DNA of 64,000 nt from Oscillospiraceae bacterium (GTDB lineage: Bacteria > Bacillota > Clostridia > Oscillospirales > Ruminococcaceae): NCBI GenBank assembly GCA_022793675.1, contig JAAWDH010000007.1:1-64000 (forward strand), in the 5' to 3' direction. Below the pieces are notes generated by a model that had not been told where the DNA came from, searched no databases, and saw only the letters and a program-made list of their open reading frames with translations. A program made the position numbers and the translations under genes. This document shows positions 48,300 through 55,327 of this stretch, piece by piece (positions within the stretch are counted from its first letter, which is position 1; each line of letters starts with the position of its first letter).

Positions 48300-48713
48300 T
48301 TACTGTGTTTCTGTATCGGCGCCTAGCTGTTTTTTGCAGGGAGCGGGAGCCTCGCCGGCTTTAGGCGACCATTGTTCATAGCGCTCGATTTTGGCGTTCA
48401 GGCGATCCAGGGTGCGCTGCATCTCCGCCATCCGCTCCTCTAAACCCCGCCGCTGCTCAATTAGCAGCTGCCGCCGGGCTTCATAAGTGCTTTCCCCTTG
48501 CTGGGAGAGGGATACATACTCTGACACGGCCTCCACCGGCAAACCAGAGCTGCGCATACATTTGACAAATTCCACCCAAGAGCAGTCCTCGTCCGTATAG
48601 TCCCGGATGCCGCCGGGAGTGCGGTGGACAGCCGGGATTAGCCCTACCCGTTCGTAATAACGAAGCGTATCGGCGGAAAGCCCGTACCGGCGGCTTACCT
48701 CTGTAATCGTCAT
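48300..48713 (-). CDS. MerR-family transcriptional regulator
   Basis: A 137-residue regulator from ATG 48713, preceded by AAGGAGGACG. The winged helix-turn-helix MTITEVSRRYGLSADTLRYY, ERVGLIP...RTPGGIRDYT is canonical MerR, followed by a long dimerisation helix (EARRQLLIEQRRGLEERMAE, MQRTLDRLNAKIERYEQW). No Cys pair for metal binding is obvious except CKKQ near the end. It likely acts at the 19-base-spacer promoter at 49565-49595, activating its own operon. It lies between the acyltransferase and DUF3737 genes. Confidence 0.93.
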   Translation of the reverse strand: MTITEVSRRYGLSADTLRYYERVGLIPAVHRTPGGIRDYTDEDCSWVEFVKCMRSSGLPVEAVSEYVSLSQQGESTYEARRQLLIEQRRGLEERMAEMQRTLDRLNAKIERYEQWSPKAGEAPAPCKKQLGADTETQ

Positions 48714-48739
48714 AACGTCCTCCTTACTGCCCGCCAAGG

Positions 48740-49516
48740 TCAAAATAGCCCTGTCAAAGCGGACAACGCCCACAGGCAGCCGTACAGCAGCGGCTGATGG
48801 AGCAGATAAATAATCAGTGAATGCCTGCCCAGGAAGCTAAGCGGCGCAATACCAAACGTAAGGCTGCGCGCCAGCGCCGGGGAAGGCCCCTTTTCCGCAA
48901 ACAGCCGCCACAGGAAATATCCCGCAGCAAAAAGGAAAAACCACGGCAGCAGCGGAAAATAGTCGCTTGAGAAAAAATCAGGCGGCGGAAAGCCGAAAGG
49001 GACGCCGACCCTGCTGCGGTAAAGCCCCGCGGGCAGCGCCGTCCGCCAGGGGCCAAAGCCCACCGCCCCCTGCGGCAGCTGATAAAAGAAAAGGAAAAGC
49101 AAAAAGCTTATCAAAAGCCCTGCCAAAGCGGGAACGCGCTTCAGCGTCTTATGCAGCAGCACCAGCAAAAGCCCGCTGCCGCCCAGCAAAAACAGCACCC
49201 CGCAGATCACCCGTTCCGCTGGCATAAAAAGGAGCGTTACCGCCGTCACCAGCGCGCCCGCGCCGAAAACGGTGAGGCTGCGCTGCAGCGGGCGCTTTCC
49301 CAGCCCCCAGCAAAAGCCAGACAGCAGGATAAAGGTCCAGCAGATGCTCTGCTGCCACAAAAAAGCACCTCTCCCCAGAAACCACCGCCAGCGTACCCCG
49401 TATAGGTACACCAGATCCCAGGTCCCATGGTAGAGGATCATGCTGACCAGCGTCAGCCCCCGGATGCTGTCCAGAAGCTGCCAGCGCTGCCTTTTGGTCT
49501 CAGGTTTTCCTGACAT
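48740..49516 (-). CDS. DUF1624 / heparan-alpha-glucosaminide N-acetyltransferase-like membrane protein
   Basis: A 258-residue polytopic membrane protein with about seven helices. The N-terminal RWQLLDSIRGLTLVSMILYH, GTWDLVYLYG is the signature of DUF1624/HGSNAT-like acyltransferases (R-x-x-x-hydrophobic-D-x-x-R-G), and SFLGRHSLIIYLLHQPLLYG near the end is typical too. These proteins move acyl groups across the membrane to outer sugars. First gene of an operon with a MerR regulator and a DUF3737 gene, under a MerR-type promoter. Physiological substrate unknown. Confidence 0.87.
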   Translation of the reverse strand: MSGKPETKRQRWQLLDSIRGLTLVSMILYHGTWDLVYLYGVRWRWFLGRGAFLWQQSICWTFILLSGFCWGLGKRPLQRSLTVFGAGALVTAVTLLFMPAERVICGVLFLLGGSGLLLVLLHKTLKRVPALAGLLISFLLFLFFYQLPQGAVGFGPWRTALPAGLYRSRVGVPFGFPPPDFFSSDYFPLLPWFFLFAAGYFLWRLFAEKGPSPALARSLTFGIAPLSFLGRHSLIIYLLHQPLLYGCLWALSALTGLF

Positions 49517-49564
49517 AAGCTGTCCGCCTTTCTCTGCCGCTGACCTTTCCCAGCCTGCCCTTTC

Positions 49565-49595
49565 AGCATAACACTTTGAGTATACTCTAAGTCAA
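49565..49595 (-). promoter_or_regulatory. MerR-type promoter with 19-base spacer and palindromic operator
   Basis: Minus strand TTGACT (49595-49590), a 19-base spacer, TATGCT (49570-49565). The spacer lies within a 20-base near-perfect palindrome at 49573-49592, with half-site ACTTAGAGTA. Overlong spacers with a central dyad are the hallmark of MerR-activated promoters. Confidence 0.88.
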
Positions 49596-49637
49596 GGGGT
49601 TTTGCCTGTTTTTTGGCAGAATATTTGTGAATATTTT

Positions 49638-49668
49638 GCGCAGGGGACTGAAAACCAGCCCCCTGCGC
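49638..49668 (-). terminator. Hairpin after deoD
   Basis: GCGCAGGGG and CCCCTGCGC enclose a 13-base loop. T-rich sequence flanks it on both strands (GGATTTTT; AAAATATT), so it may end both the deoD transcript and any plus-strand transcript. Confidence 0.65.
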
Positions 49669-49710
49669 GGATTTTTGTCCTGTTTAGGGATAAGTCTAGA
49701 AAACCTGTCC

Positions 49711-50427
49711 CTACCCTTTAAAAGCTGCCGCTGTATCCAAAGCAACCTGCATCATATCGGTAAAGCTCTTTTGCCGTTCATCGGCGGAAAGCGCTTCTCC
49801 CGTCGCCAGCGAATCGGAAATGGTACAGATACAAAGCGCCCGCTTGCCCGCTCTCGCTGCATTGAGGTAAAGCGCCGCCGATTCCATCTCTACCGCCAGC
49901 ACGCCCATCTTCCCCCAAGCCAGCGTGTCCCGCTCGTCATAAAAAGTATCCGAACAGAAAACGCTGCCCGCAACAGGGACAAGCCCCCGCGACCTCGCAG
50001 CGGAAACAGCCTGCTCCAGCAATGAAAAGTCTGCCGTCGGGGCAATCATCCCCGGCAGGCCGAACTGCTCCCCAAAGCGGGAGTTGGTGCAGCTGCTGAC
50101 GGCAAAAACTAGGTCGCGCAGCTTCAGCTTAGGACTGATGGCCCCGGCAGAACCTACCCGGATAATATTTTCCACGCCGTAAAAGTTGAATAGCTCATGG
50201 GAATAGATGCCCATCGAAGGGACGCCCATGCCGCTGGCCATAACCGAAACAGATTTCCCCTGATAAAGGCCGGTGTAACCGAGTATCCCGCGCACCTGCG
50301 TAACAAGCTTCGGGTTTTCCAGAAAGGTTTCGGCAATAAATTTTGCCCGCAGCGGATCGCCGGGCATCAACACCGTTTCAGCGAAATCGCCGGCAGCTGC
50401 GCCGATATGGGGAGTAGGGATTGACAT
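49711..50427 (-). CDS. deoD: Purine-nucleoside phosphorylase, DeoD type
   Basis: A 238-residue enzyme of the hexameric nucleoside phosphorylase family. MSIPTPHIGAAAGDFAETVL, MPGDPLRAKFIAETFLENP opens the domain, GMGVPSMGIYSHELFNFYGV, IRVGSAGAI and VEMESAALYLNAARAGKRAL (ribose/base site) are characteristic, with SDSLATGE at the C-terminal end. It splits purine (deoxy)ribonucleosides with phosphate for salvage. AGGAGG precedes the ATG and a clear promoter lies at 50503-50531; the gene stands alone. Confidence 0.96.
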   Translation of the reverse strand: MSIPTPHIGAAAGDFAETVLMPGDPLRAKFIAETFLENPKLVTQVRGILGYTGLYQGKSVSVMASGMGVPSMGIYSHELFNFYGVENIIRVGSAGAISPKLKLRDLVFAVSSCTNSRFGEQFGLPGMIAPTADFSLLEQAVSAARSRGLVPVAGSVFCSDTFYDERDTLAWGKMGVLAVEMESAALYLNAARAGKRALCICTISDSLATGEALSADERQKSFTDMMQVALDTAAAFKG

Positions 50428-50502
50428 AAAAGCGCCTCCTTTTAAAACACAGCCGCAGCCGGGATAAAGCAGCTGGGCTTGAATCGTTCTTCCTTTATGG
50501 AT

Positions 50503-50531
50503 AGTATACCATAAACCCCCACTGTTTGCAA
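50503..50531 (-). promoter_or_regulatory. Promoter of deoD
   Basis: Minus strand TTGCAA (50531-50526), 17-base spacer, TATACT (50508-50503), 75 bases before the ATG. Confidence 0.75.
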
Positions 50532-50580
50532 TATCGGAACAGTGCGCTTTTAGGGCAGCAGCATTTTAAAGATCCGAAAG

Positions 50581-50685
50581 AGTACGAGTCCGCTTTTGAA
50601 GAAAGCCAAGCTCAGCAGAGCTAAGCCCGCAAAACTTTTAATCGCCAAGATACCCATTCACCCTCAAAAACCGCCTACTGCGTCG
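50581..50685 (+). repeat. Intergenic repeat, copy E (longest, with internal extra sequence)
   Basis: Forward copy: AGTACGAGTCCGCTTTTGAA, GAAAGC, an added stretch (CAAGCTCAGCAGAGCTAAGC), then AAAACTTTTAATCGCCAAG and CCGCCTACTGCGTCG. It lies between the divergent deoD and DUF6199 genes. Confidence 0.72.
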
Positions 50686-50713
50686 ATAAATTCTACCATT
50701 TTTAAATAAGGGG

Positions 50714-50742
50714 TTGACTTCCGATTGGTTTTATGCTATTCT
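50714..50742 (+). promoter_or_regulatory. Promoter of the DUF6199 gene
   Basis: TTGACT (50714-50719), 17-base spacer, TATTCT (50737-50742), 69 bases before the ATG. Confidence 0.78.
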
Positions 50743-50810
50743 TTAATAGAAGTAGTTCAATAAATTTCTGTTAACAATGATATAACTGCAAAGAATTCGG
50801 GGGAGTAACG

Positions 50811-51017
50811 ATGTACATATTTTTGTCGATTATCCTTGTAATCGTGGGCGCTGTCATGGTTTTAAAGCCAAGGCTATTTTTCGATATAACAGAAAGCTGG
50901 AAGAATTCTGTTAACGGTGACCCATCCGCCCTTTACCTTTTTAACACACGGCTTGGCGGTATCTTCTGCTTGCTGATAGGTATTGGGGGATTCGTGATAC
51001 TTGTTTTCTTTGCGTGA
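50811..51017 (+). CDS. Small two-helix membrane protein, DUF6199-like
   Basis: A 68-residue protein: a first membrane helix MYIFLSIILVIVGAVMVLKP, a short loop (RLFFDITESWKNSVNGDPSA), and a second helix LGGIFCLLIGIGGFVILVFF. The ESWK...G-x-PS-x-LY-x-x-x-TRLGG pattern is that of the small membrane family DUF6199. GGGGGAG precedes ATG 50811. It has its own promoter and a strong terminator, so it is a one-gene unit. No known function. Confidence 0.85.
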   Translation: MYIFLSIILVIVGAVMVLKPRLFFDITESWKNSVNGDPSALYLFNTRLGGIFCLLIGIGGFVILVFFA

Positions 51018-51042
51018 TATATCCCATTTTCATAGAAATGAA

Positions 51043-51083
51043 TGCCAGGGCAGCCTGTTTTAGAGGCTGCCCTGGCATTTTTA
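51043..51083 (+). terminator. Terminator of the DUF6199 gene
   Basis: TGCCAGGGCAGCCT, seven-base loop, AGGCTGCCCTGGCA, then TTTTTA: a 14-bp perfect stem with U tract. Confidence 0.95.
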
Positions 51084-51140
51084 GTCCCTACTTAACATAA
51101 GGGAACCAGTCCCATATTTGCAGAGCAACCGCAATAAAAG

Positions 51141-51188
51141 TTCTATATAGTACTTGACAAATAAGGTTCTATATAGTACTATATAGAA
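51141..51188 (+). promoter_or_regulatory. Promoter and perfect palindromic operator of the marR operon
   Basis: TTGACA (51154-51159), 17-base spacer, TACTAT (51177-51182). The -10 box sits inside a 22-base perfect palindrome at 51167-51188 whose half is TTCTATATAGT. A further copy of the half plus extension, TTCTATATAGTACT, stands at 51141-51154. Transcription would begin just ahead of the ribosome-binding site (GGAGGG, 51191-51196), a very short leader. Confidence 0.88.
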
Positions 51189-51202
51189 AAGGAGGGAATG
51201 CT

Positions 51203-51697
51203 ATCGAAACAAGGACGGGATTTTTAATTTCCCAAATCAAACAAGTACAGGGAAGAATCTTCCAACGGTTGCTGGCAGACAGCGACATCGAAGAATTCAA
51301 CGGCCCCCAGGGCCGCATCCTGTATGTACTTTGGCAAGAGGACGGCGTACCCATCGCCGCTTTGGCGCGCAAGACAGGGCTTGCCAAAAATACCCTCACC
51401 GCCATGCTGGCCCGGATGGAAGCGGCTGGGCTGATCTTCCGGCAAGGGACCCAGATTGACCGGCGGCAGGTGCTCGTCAGCTTAACGGAGAAGGCCCGGG
51501 GGCTGGAAGACCAGTACAAACAGGTTTCCCAGCGGATGAACGAACTGTTTTACCAGGGCATGACCCAAGAGGACGCAAGCCTGCTGGACGGCTTGCTGGA
51601 TCGGGTGCTGAAAAACCTGGAAGGCTGCGAGAAGGCCCTGCGTCGCTCCAACCAAACGAATTCAAGAAAGGAAGCTGGACACGATGGCAAAAATTAA
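51203..51697 (+). CDS. MarR-family transcriptional regulator with a non-canonical (AUC) start
   Basis: A 164-residue protein if it starts at ATC 51203. GGAGGG lies seven bases upstream of this codon. The first ATG/GTG/TTG in frame is TTG 51269, without a site and lacking the conserved first helix (IETRTGFLISQIKQVQGRIF, QRLL) that the family needs for dimerisation. The core has EEFNGPQGRILYVLWQEDGV, ALARKTGLAKNTLTAMLARM and EAAGLIFRQGTQIDRRQVLV, the winged helix of MarR. The ATG at 51198 is out of frame and too near the site. It probably represses its own operon through the palindrome at 51167-51188. A one-base sequencing error is the alternative. Confidence 0.78.
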   Translation: METRTGFLISQIKQVQGRIFQRLLADSDIEEFNGPQGRILYVLWQEDGVPIAALARKTGLAKNTLTAMLARMEAAGLIFRQGTQIDRRQVLVSLTEKARGLEDQYKQVSQRMNELFYQGMTQEDASLLDGLLDRVLKNLEGCEKALRRSNQTNSRKEAGHDGKN

Positions 51698-52310
51698 AGG
51701 AAACCTAGACAATGACTTCTGCCCCCAGGCATTTTACCTGTACGGAACCTATGAAGAAAACGGTACACCCCATTTTGGTATGTTTAACTGGTTTGGCTGG
51801 TGCTGGCTCAGCTCTGATGGAGAGGGCGAAGGAACCCTAGGCGTGATGGCCTGTATCGGCGAGGAAAAGAAAACTAAGGATTTGATCCGCAGGGACAGGA
51901 TGTTCTCCGCCAACCTGGTAAGCGAACCCCTCCTTCCTCTGGCCGACTACTACGGCCACACCTCTGGGCGGGAAAACCCAGACAAGATGAAGCGCCTGCC
52001 CACTGTGGAAAGGGGACAGGCGCTGGATGTGCCCACCATCGCCGAAAGCCCAGTGAGCCTGGAACTGAAGGTCGTCAGAGAGGAAAGGTTAGCCAGCGGC
52101 CGGCTGGGTGACGGCTCTGCCAATGAAAGCACATTATTCTTATGCGAAGTAGTCAATGTCACGATTGACGAAAGGCTGACGGACCAGTCCGTGCCCCTTG
52201 CCCAGCGCTTTCAGCTGGCCGCGCCAGTCATATCCCCTGGGGAAGAACATTATATGAGCTCTTCCGGCCAAGACCTGGGCAGCTGGGGCGAACCCCTCAA
52301 AACCCTCTAG
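51684..52310 (+). CDS. Flavin reductase-like split-barrel protein
   Basis: A 208-residue protein of the FMN-binding split-barrel fold: CPQAFYLYGTYEENGTPHFG, MFNWFGWCWLSSDG, RRDRMFSANLVSEPLLPLAD, YYGHTSGRENPDK and FLCEVVNV...DERL are typical of the flavin reductase/FMN-binding family found beside MarR regulators. It probably binds FMN and reduces a small electrophile or quinone, or the flavin itself. ATG 51684 follows GGAAGC and overlaps the marR gene by 14 bases, so it is the regulated target. Confidence 0.9.
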   Translation: MAKIKGNLDNDFCPQAFYLYGTYEENGTPHFGMFNWFGWCWLSSDGEGEGTLGVMACIGEEKKTKDLIRRDRMFSANLVSEPLLPLADYYGHTSGRENPDKMKRLPTVERGQALDVPTIAESPVSLELKVVREERLASGRLGDGSANESTLFLCEVVNVTIDERLTDQSVPLAQRFQLAAPVISPGEEHYMSSSGQDLGSWGEPLKTL

Positions 52311-52320
52311 GCAGACCCAA

Positions 52321-53385
52321 TCAGCCCACGGGGATCTTAACGCCCATCACTTCAATGGATTCGACCTGCGTAATATCCACTAGGACGCCGAAGTTCCAGC
52401 CTGCCGAAAAGCGGCTGAAATTTCGGCTTTCCCCGCTCATCAGGCTGATTTCCTCTATCGTAAGCAGGCTGCCGTCAGCCATATGCAGGATGGGCGAAGC
52501 CTGCTCTATCTCGGCAGCACCCTCCCCCACCGGCGGCGCAGGCTGGCCTTCCCAAAGGCTGCTGATGGACGGACCAAAATTGAGCCAAAGCCCTACAGGG
52601 GAAAGCTCCACCGTACGGAGCGTCACTTTTTCCCCTTTCCAGACAACCTTTTCCCCAACAAAAATAGTCCGAGCCGTATCCTGATAATCCAGTGGGAAGG
52701 TAAGCACCCATTCGCCGTCAGATAGCACCGATTCAGTATAACCGCCGCTCTTTGGCGTTTCACTTGTCTGCTGTAACCTTTCCAGTTGTAGGGTCATCTC
52801 CCGGCCAGTAAGCTTTTGATCAGTGTCGGCAATGAGCAGGAAGCGCGCTTTGTTGTCCGACGGGTCGTCATCGGCAATCTGGGCGACGCGCCAGCCCGCC
52901 GAAAAGCCCCCTTGCCCCTCCAGCAGCAGCTGAGAGCTTTCAAAACGGACAGTATCCGACAATACTGCCCCCTCCGGTGCCGTCAGGTCGAAAATCAGGT
53001 TTACCCCATAACGGCTGCCCATCACCCCTAAAAGATCAACTTGGTAGCCGTCTGCCCTTGCACTGGCCTGCGAGGTACTGCACATTTTTTCCAGCCACCC
53101 AGGCTGCAGCCCGCCGCCAAAATAGCGTCCAAACAGTTCCTCGCCCGCCAGGTTGGCCGCCCCAGCAGCAGCGGCAGCCATCATTCCTACCACCGCCGCT
53201 ATCAACAAGGCAACCCGCCTTTTGCCAGCGCGGGCACGCTTGGGCTGCCTAACCCTTTTCAAAGTTAAGCTTTTCACCCGGCCAATCTCCGCCTCTGTAA
53301 ACTCCAGTTCCGCGGGCATCAGTCCTTCCAACATCCCGCTGTCAAGATTCCCCATATACTGATCTAATAAGAGCGTTTTGCTCAT
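52321..53385 (-). CDS. Membrane-anchored anti-sigma-type protein (DUF4179-like)
   Basis: A 354-residue protein. The N-terminal 55 residues are cytoplasmic (MSKTLLLDQYMGNLDSGMLE, GLMPAELEFTEAEIGRVKSL), then a membrane helix (RRVALLIAAVVGMMAAAAAG) and an extracellular beta-rich domain (GYQVDLLGVMGSRYGVNLIF, YQDTARTIFVGEKVVWKGEK). The layout and overlap of four bases with the sigma gene upstream fit an anti-sigma factor with an outer sensor; the domain resembles DUF4179 proteins, but this identification is tentative. Confidence 0.72.
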   Translation of the reverse strand: MSKTLLLDQYMGNLDSGMLEGLMPAELEFTEAEIGRVKSLTLKRVRQPKRARAGKRRVALLIAAVVGMMAAAAAGAANLAGEELFGRYFGGGLQPGWLEKMCSTSQASARADGYQVDLLGVMGSRYGVNLIFDLTAPEGAVLSDTVRFESSQLLLEGQGGFSAGWRVAQIADDDPSDNKARFLLIADTDQKLTGREMTLQLERLQQTSETPKSGGYTESVLSDGEWVLTFPLDYQDTARTIFVGEKVVWKGEKVTLRTVELSPVGLWLNFGPSISSLWEGQPAPPVGEGAAEIEQASPILHMADGSLLTIEEISLMSGESRNFSRFSAGWNFGVLVDITQVESIEVMGVKIPVG

Positions 53386-53945
53386 CTTGTCACACCCCGC
53401 TGCTCCAACAGTTTTTTCAGCCGCTGGCGGCTTTTATAAAGGCGATTTTCAGCATATTTCGGCGTAATCCCCAGCCGGGCTGCGGCCTCCTTGACGCTCT
53501 CGCCGTAAAAATAGCGCCAAACCACCAGTTTCCGATCCAATTCCGACAGCTCTGCGAGCGCCTCCCGCAGCAGCGCGGCATCCTCCCGGCGTTCCAATTG
53601 CCCTGTATCATCTGCCAGTTCCCCAAGGGCCGCCTCTTCTTCAGGGATAAAGGACTGTCGACGCCGTTTACGATAAAGGCTGACCGCCTGGTTGCGGGCA
53701 ATCACACAGAGCCACGGTTTTAACCCCCCTTCATCAGGACGGTATTTCCCAGCGTGCCGCCAAAGGGCAGCAAAAGTATCCGCTAGGCATTCCTCGGCGT
53801 CGGCCCCCTCACCCAAAATCCGCACAATCACTGCCTTACACAAACCGCCGTACTGGCGGATTGCCGCGTCCAGCCCCCGCTCTGGGTCTGTCTGAAGCAA
53901 ACCAATCAATACATTATCTTCCAGTTGTCTCACCACATTTCCCAC
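53382..53945 (-). CDS. ECF sigma factor
   Basis: A 187-residue sigma-70 family protein: region 2 (GLDAAIRQYGGLCKAVIVRI, AEECLADTFAALWRHAGKYR, LKPWLCVIARNQAVSLYRKR) and region 4 (ELSELDRKLVVWRYFYGESV, KEAAARLGITPKYAENRLYK). It is a separate ECF group from the one at 24383. Its end overlaps the start of the membrane partner by ATGA, so the two are translationally coupled and likely form a sigma/anti-sigma switch answering an envelope signal. Confidence 0.92.
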   Translation of the reverse strand: MGNVVRQLEDNVLIGLLQTDPERGLDAAIRQYGGLCKAVIVRILGEGADAEECLADTFAALWRHAGKYRPDEGGLKPWLCVIARNQAVSLYRKRRRQSFIPEEEAALGELADDTGQLERREDAALLREALAELSELDRKLVVWRYFYGESVKEAAARLGITPKYAENRLYKSRQRLKKLLEQRGVTR

Positions 53946-54094
53946 ACTTACTCGCCTTTACTTACTAATACGACACAAAGGCAAGAAATCATGCGGGCAG
54001 GCGCCAGCTGTGCCGGCTGACAATTCGCGTTGGAAAATCAGCAAGCCGATTTTCTAAAATCTCCAGCGTTTCTGTCGCGACTGGTCAGTGGTAC

Positions 54095-54185
54095 CGACGC
54101 AGTAGGCGTATAAATCTGTGCAGACTGTACCCTAGCGATTAAAAGTCTTTGCTAAGCTTTCTTCAGAAAGCGTCGTATCTCCCGT
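54095..54185 (-). repeat. Intergenic repeat, copy F
   Basis: Reverse copy: CGACGCAGTAGGCG at left, AAAAGTCTTTGCTAAGC, GCTTTCTTCAGAAAGCGTCG, TATCTCCCGTAT at right. On the minus strand it begins a few bases after the gerAC stop. Confidence 0.82.
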
Positions 54186-54193
54186 ATCCCCAA

Positions 54194-55327
54194 TCAAGAA
54201 CGCAGGCGATTTATCTGGACGCTGATATCCGTTTCCAACGTCGGCTCCGCCCCCTCGGGCCAACTCTCCCGCAGGCGCGCCCAGGTTTCCGGCGCGCTCC
54301 GGCGCAGGCGCTCCCCTAACCCCAGCACGTCGCTGCGGTTCTCGGCCACTGTCTGGGAAAAAGCTTTCTGGCAGCAGGCCGCCAGCTGCTTTTCAAGCAG
54401 CGCCTCCGCTTTTTCCAGCGTTTCCGCATCCGGGTTTTCCGCCCGCTCAGTCACCATCGCCGATACAGACAAACAAAGGGTAAACGCAGCGCGCCCGTTG
54501 GGGTCAGGCTCCAGCCGGCTGCGGATCTGGTAAAGCTCTACCCCCATCGGCCCAATCCCCTCCTCGGAAAGGGTAAGCGGCATCCTTTCTGCACCGCCTG
54601 ACATCAGCGTCAGACCCATCAGGGTTTCCCCTTCAAGCAAAGTGCAAAAACCGTCTTTTGTATAAAGGGCAGCGCCAGCCAGCGCCACTGTTTTCAGCTG
54701 GCGGCTGCCTTCCTCCCCTTCTTCCTCCACTGCCTGAATTGCCGGAATCACCGCGCCGCCGCCCTCTGACGCCAGCGCACGGTTCAGATCCAGCAGCCTA
54801 ATTTCTGGAATCTGCCCAGAACGGGCGGCGTTTTCCACAGTCTGCTCAATTGTCAGAGCAGGCAGCACGCCCTGGTTGATTTCCGCCTGCAAAAGTTCCT
54901 CCGCCGTCCCCAGCGCCGCCAGCACTACTACATCCCCGCGCAGTTCCAAACTCCCAGACAGCAGCGCAAGCAATTCCGGAAGCGGCAGCTCCCTGGTCCC
55001 TTCTCCCAACACCAGCAGCCGGTCATGGCCCAGAAAAAAAGAGCGCCCTTGGCTTAGGGAAGTCTCTTTCAGCGCATCGGTAATACTCCTCCCTCTACAG
55101 GTGATCGTTTTCGCGTTCTGCTGGGAAGGGTCAAGGATCGTCTGGCCGCCAGAACCCTCGGCGCTGAACACCTGCAGCGTCAGCTTATACGCCCCATCCT
55201 GATAGTCCACCCCAACCCCCTGCACTACCGCTAAGTCTTGCAGGGCCGACACACGGATGCAGCTGCTAAGAAGCAGGATAAATGGCGCAAGCAGCCATAG
55301 CTTTTTAATTCGCCCCAGTTTTTTCAC
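54194..55327 (-). CDS. Spore germination lipoprotein, Ger(x)C family
   Basis: A 377-residue lipoprotein: signal peptide with lipobox LSSC (Cys23), then GVGVDYQDGAYKLTLQVFSA, the N-terminal domain, and a C-terminal GerAC domain (PMGVELYQIRSRLEPDPNGR). In the germinant receptor it is the C subunit, on the outer face of the spore inner membrane, with GerAA and GerAB encoded just upstream. ATG 55327 overlaps the gerAB stop by 4 bases. The trailing part is followed by a repeat copy. Confidence 0.93.
   Translation of the reverse strand: MKKLGRIKKLWLLAPFILLLSSCIRVSALQDLAVVQGVGVDYQDGAYKLTLQVFSAEGSGGQTILDPSQQNAKTITCRGRSITDALKETSLSQGRSFFLGHDRLLVLGEGTRELPLPELLALLSGSLELRGDVVVLAALGTAEELLQAEINQGVLPALTIEQTVENAARSGQIPEIRLLDLNRALASEGGGAVIPAIQAVEEEGEEGSRQLKTVALAGAALYTKDGFCTLLEGETLMGLTLMSGGAERMPLTLSEEGIGPMGVELYQIRSRLEPDPNGRAAFTLCLSVSAMVTERAENPDAETLEKAEALLEKQLAACCQKAFSQTVAENRSDVLGLGERLRRSAPETWARLRESWPEGAEPTLETDISVQINRLRS

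Noticed and set aside
49627..50025. 132-codon plus-strand frame opposite deoD
   Set aside because: Lies within the certain deoD gene; codons and residues show no family pattern.
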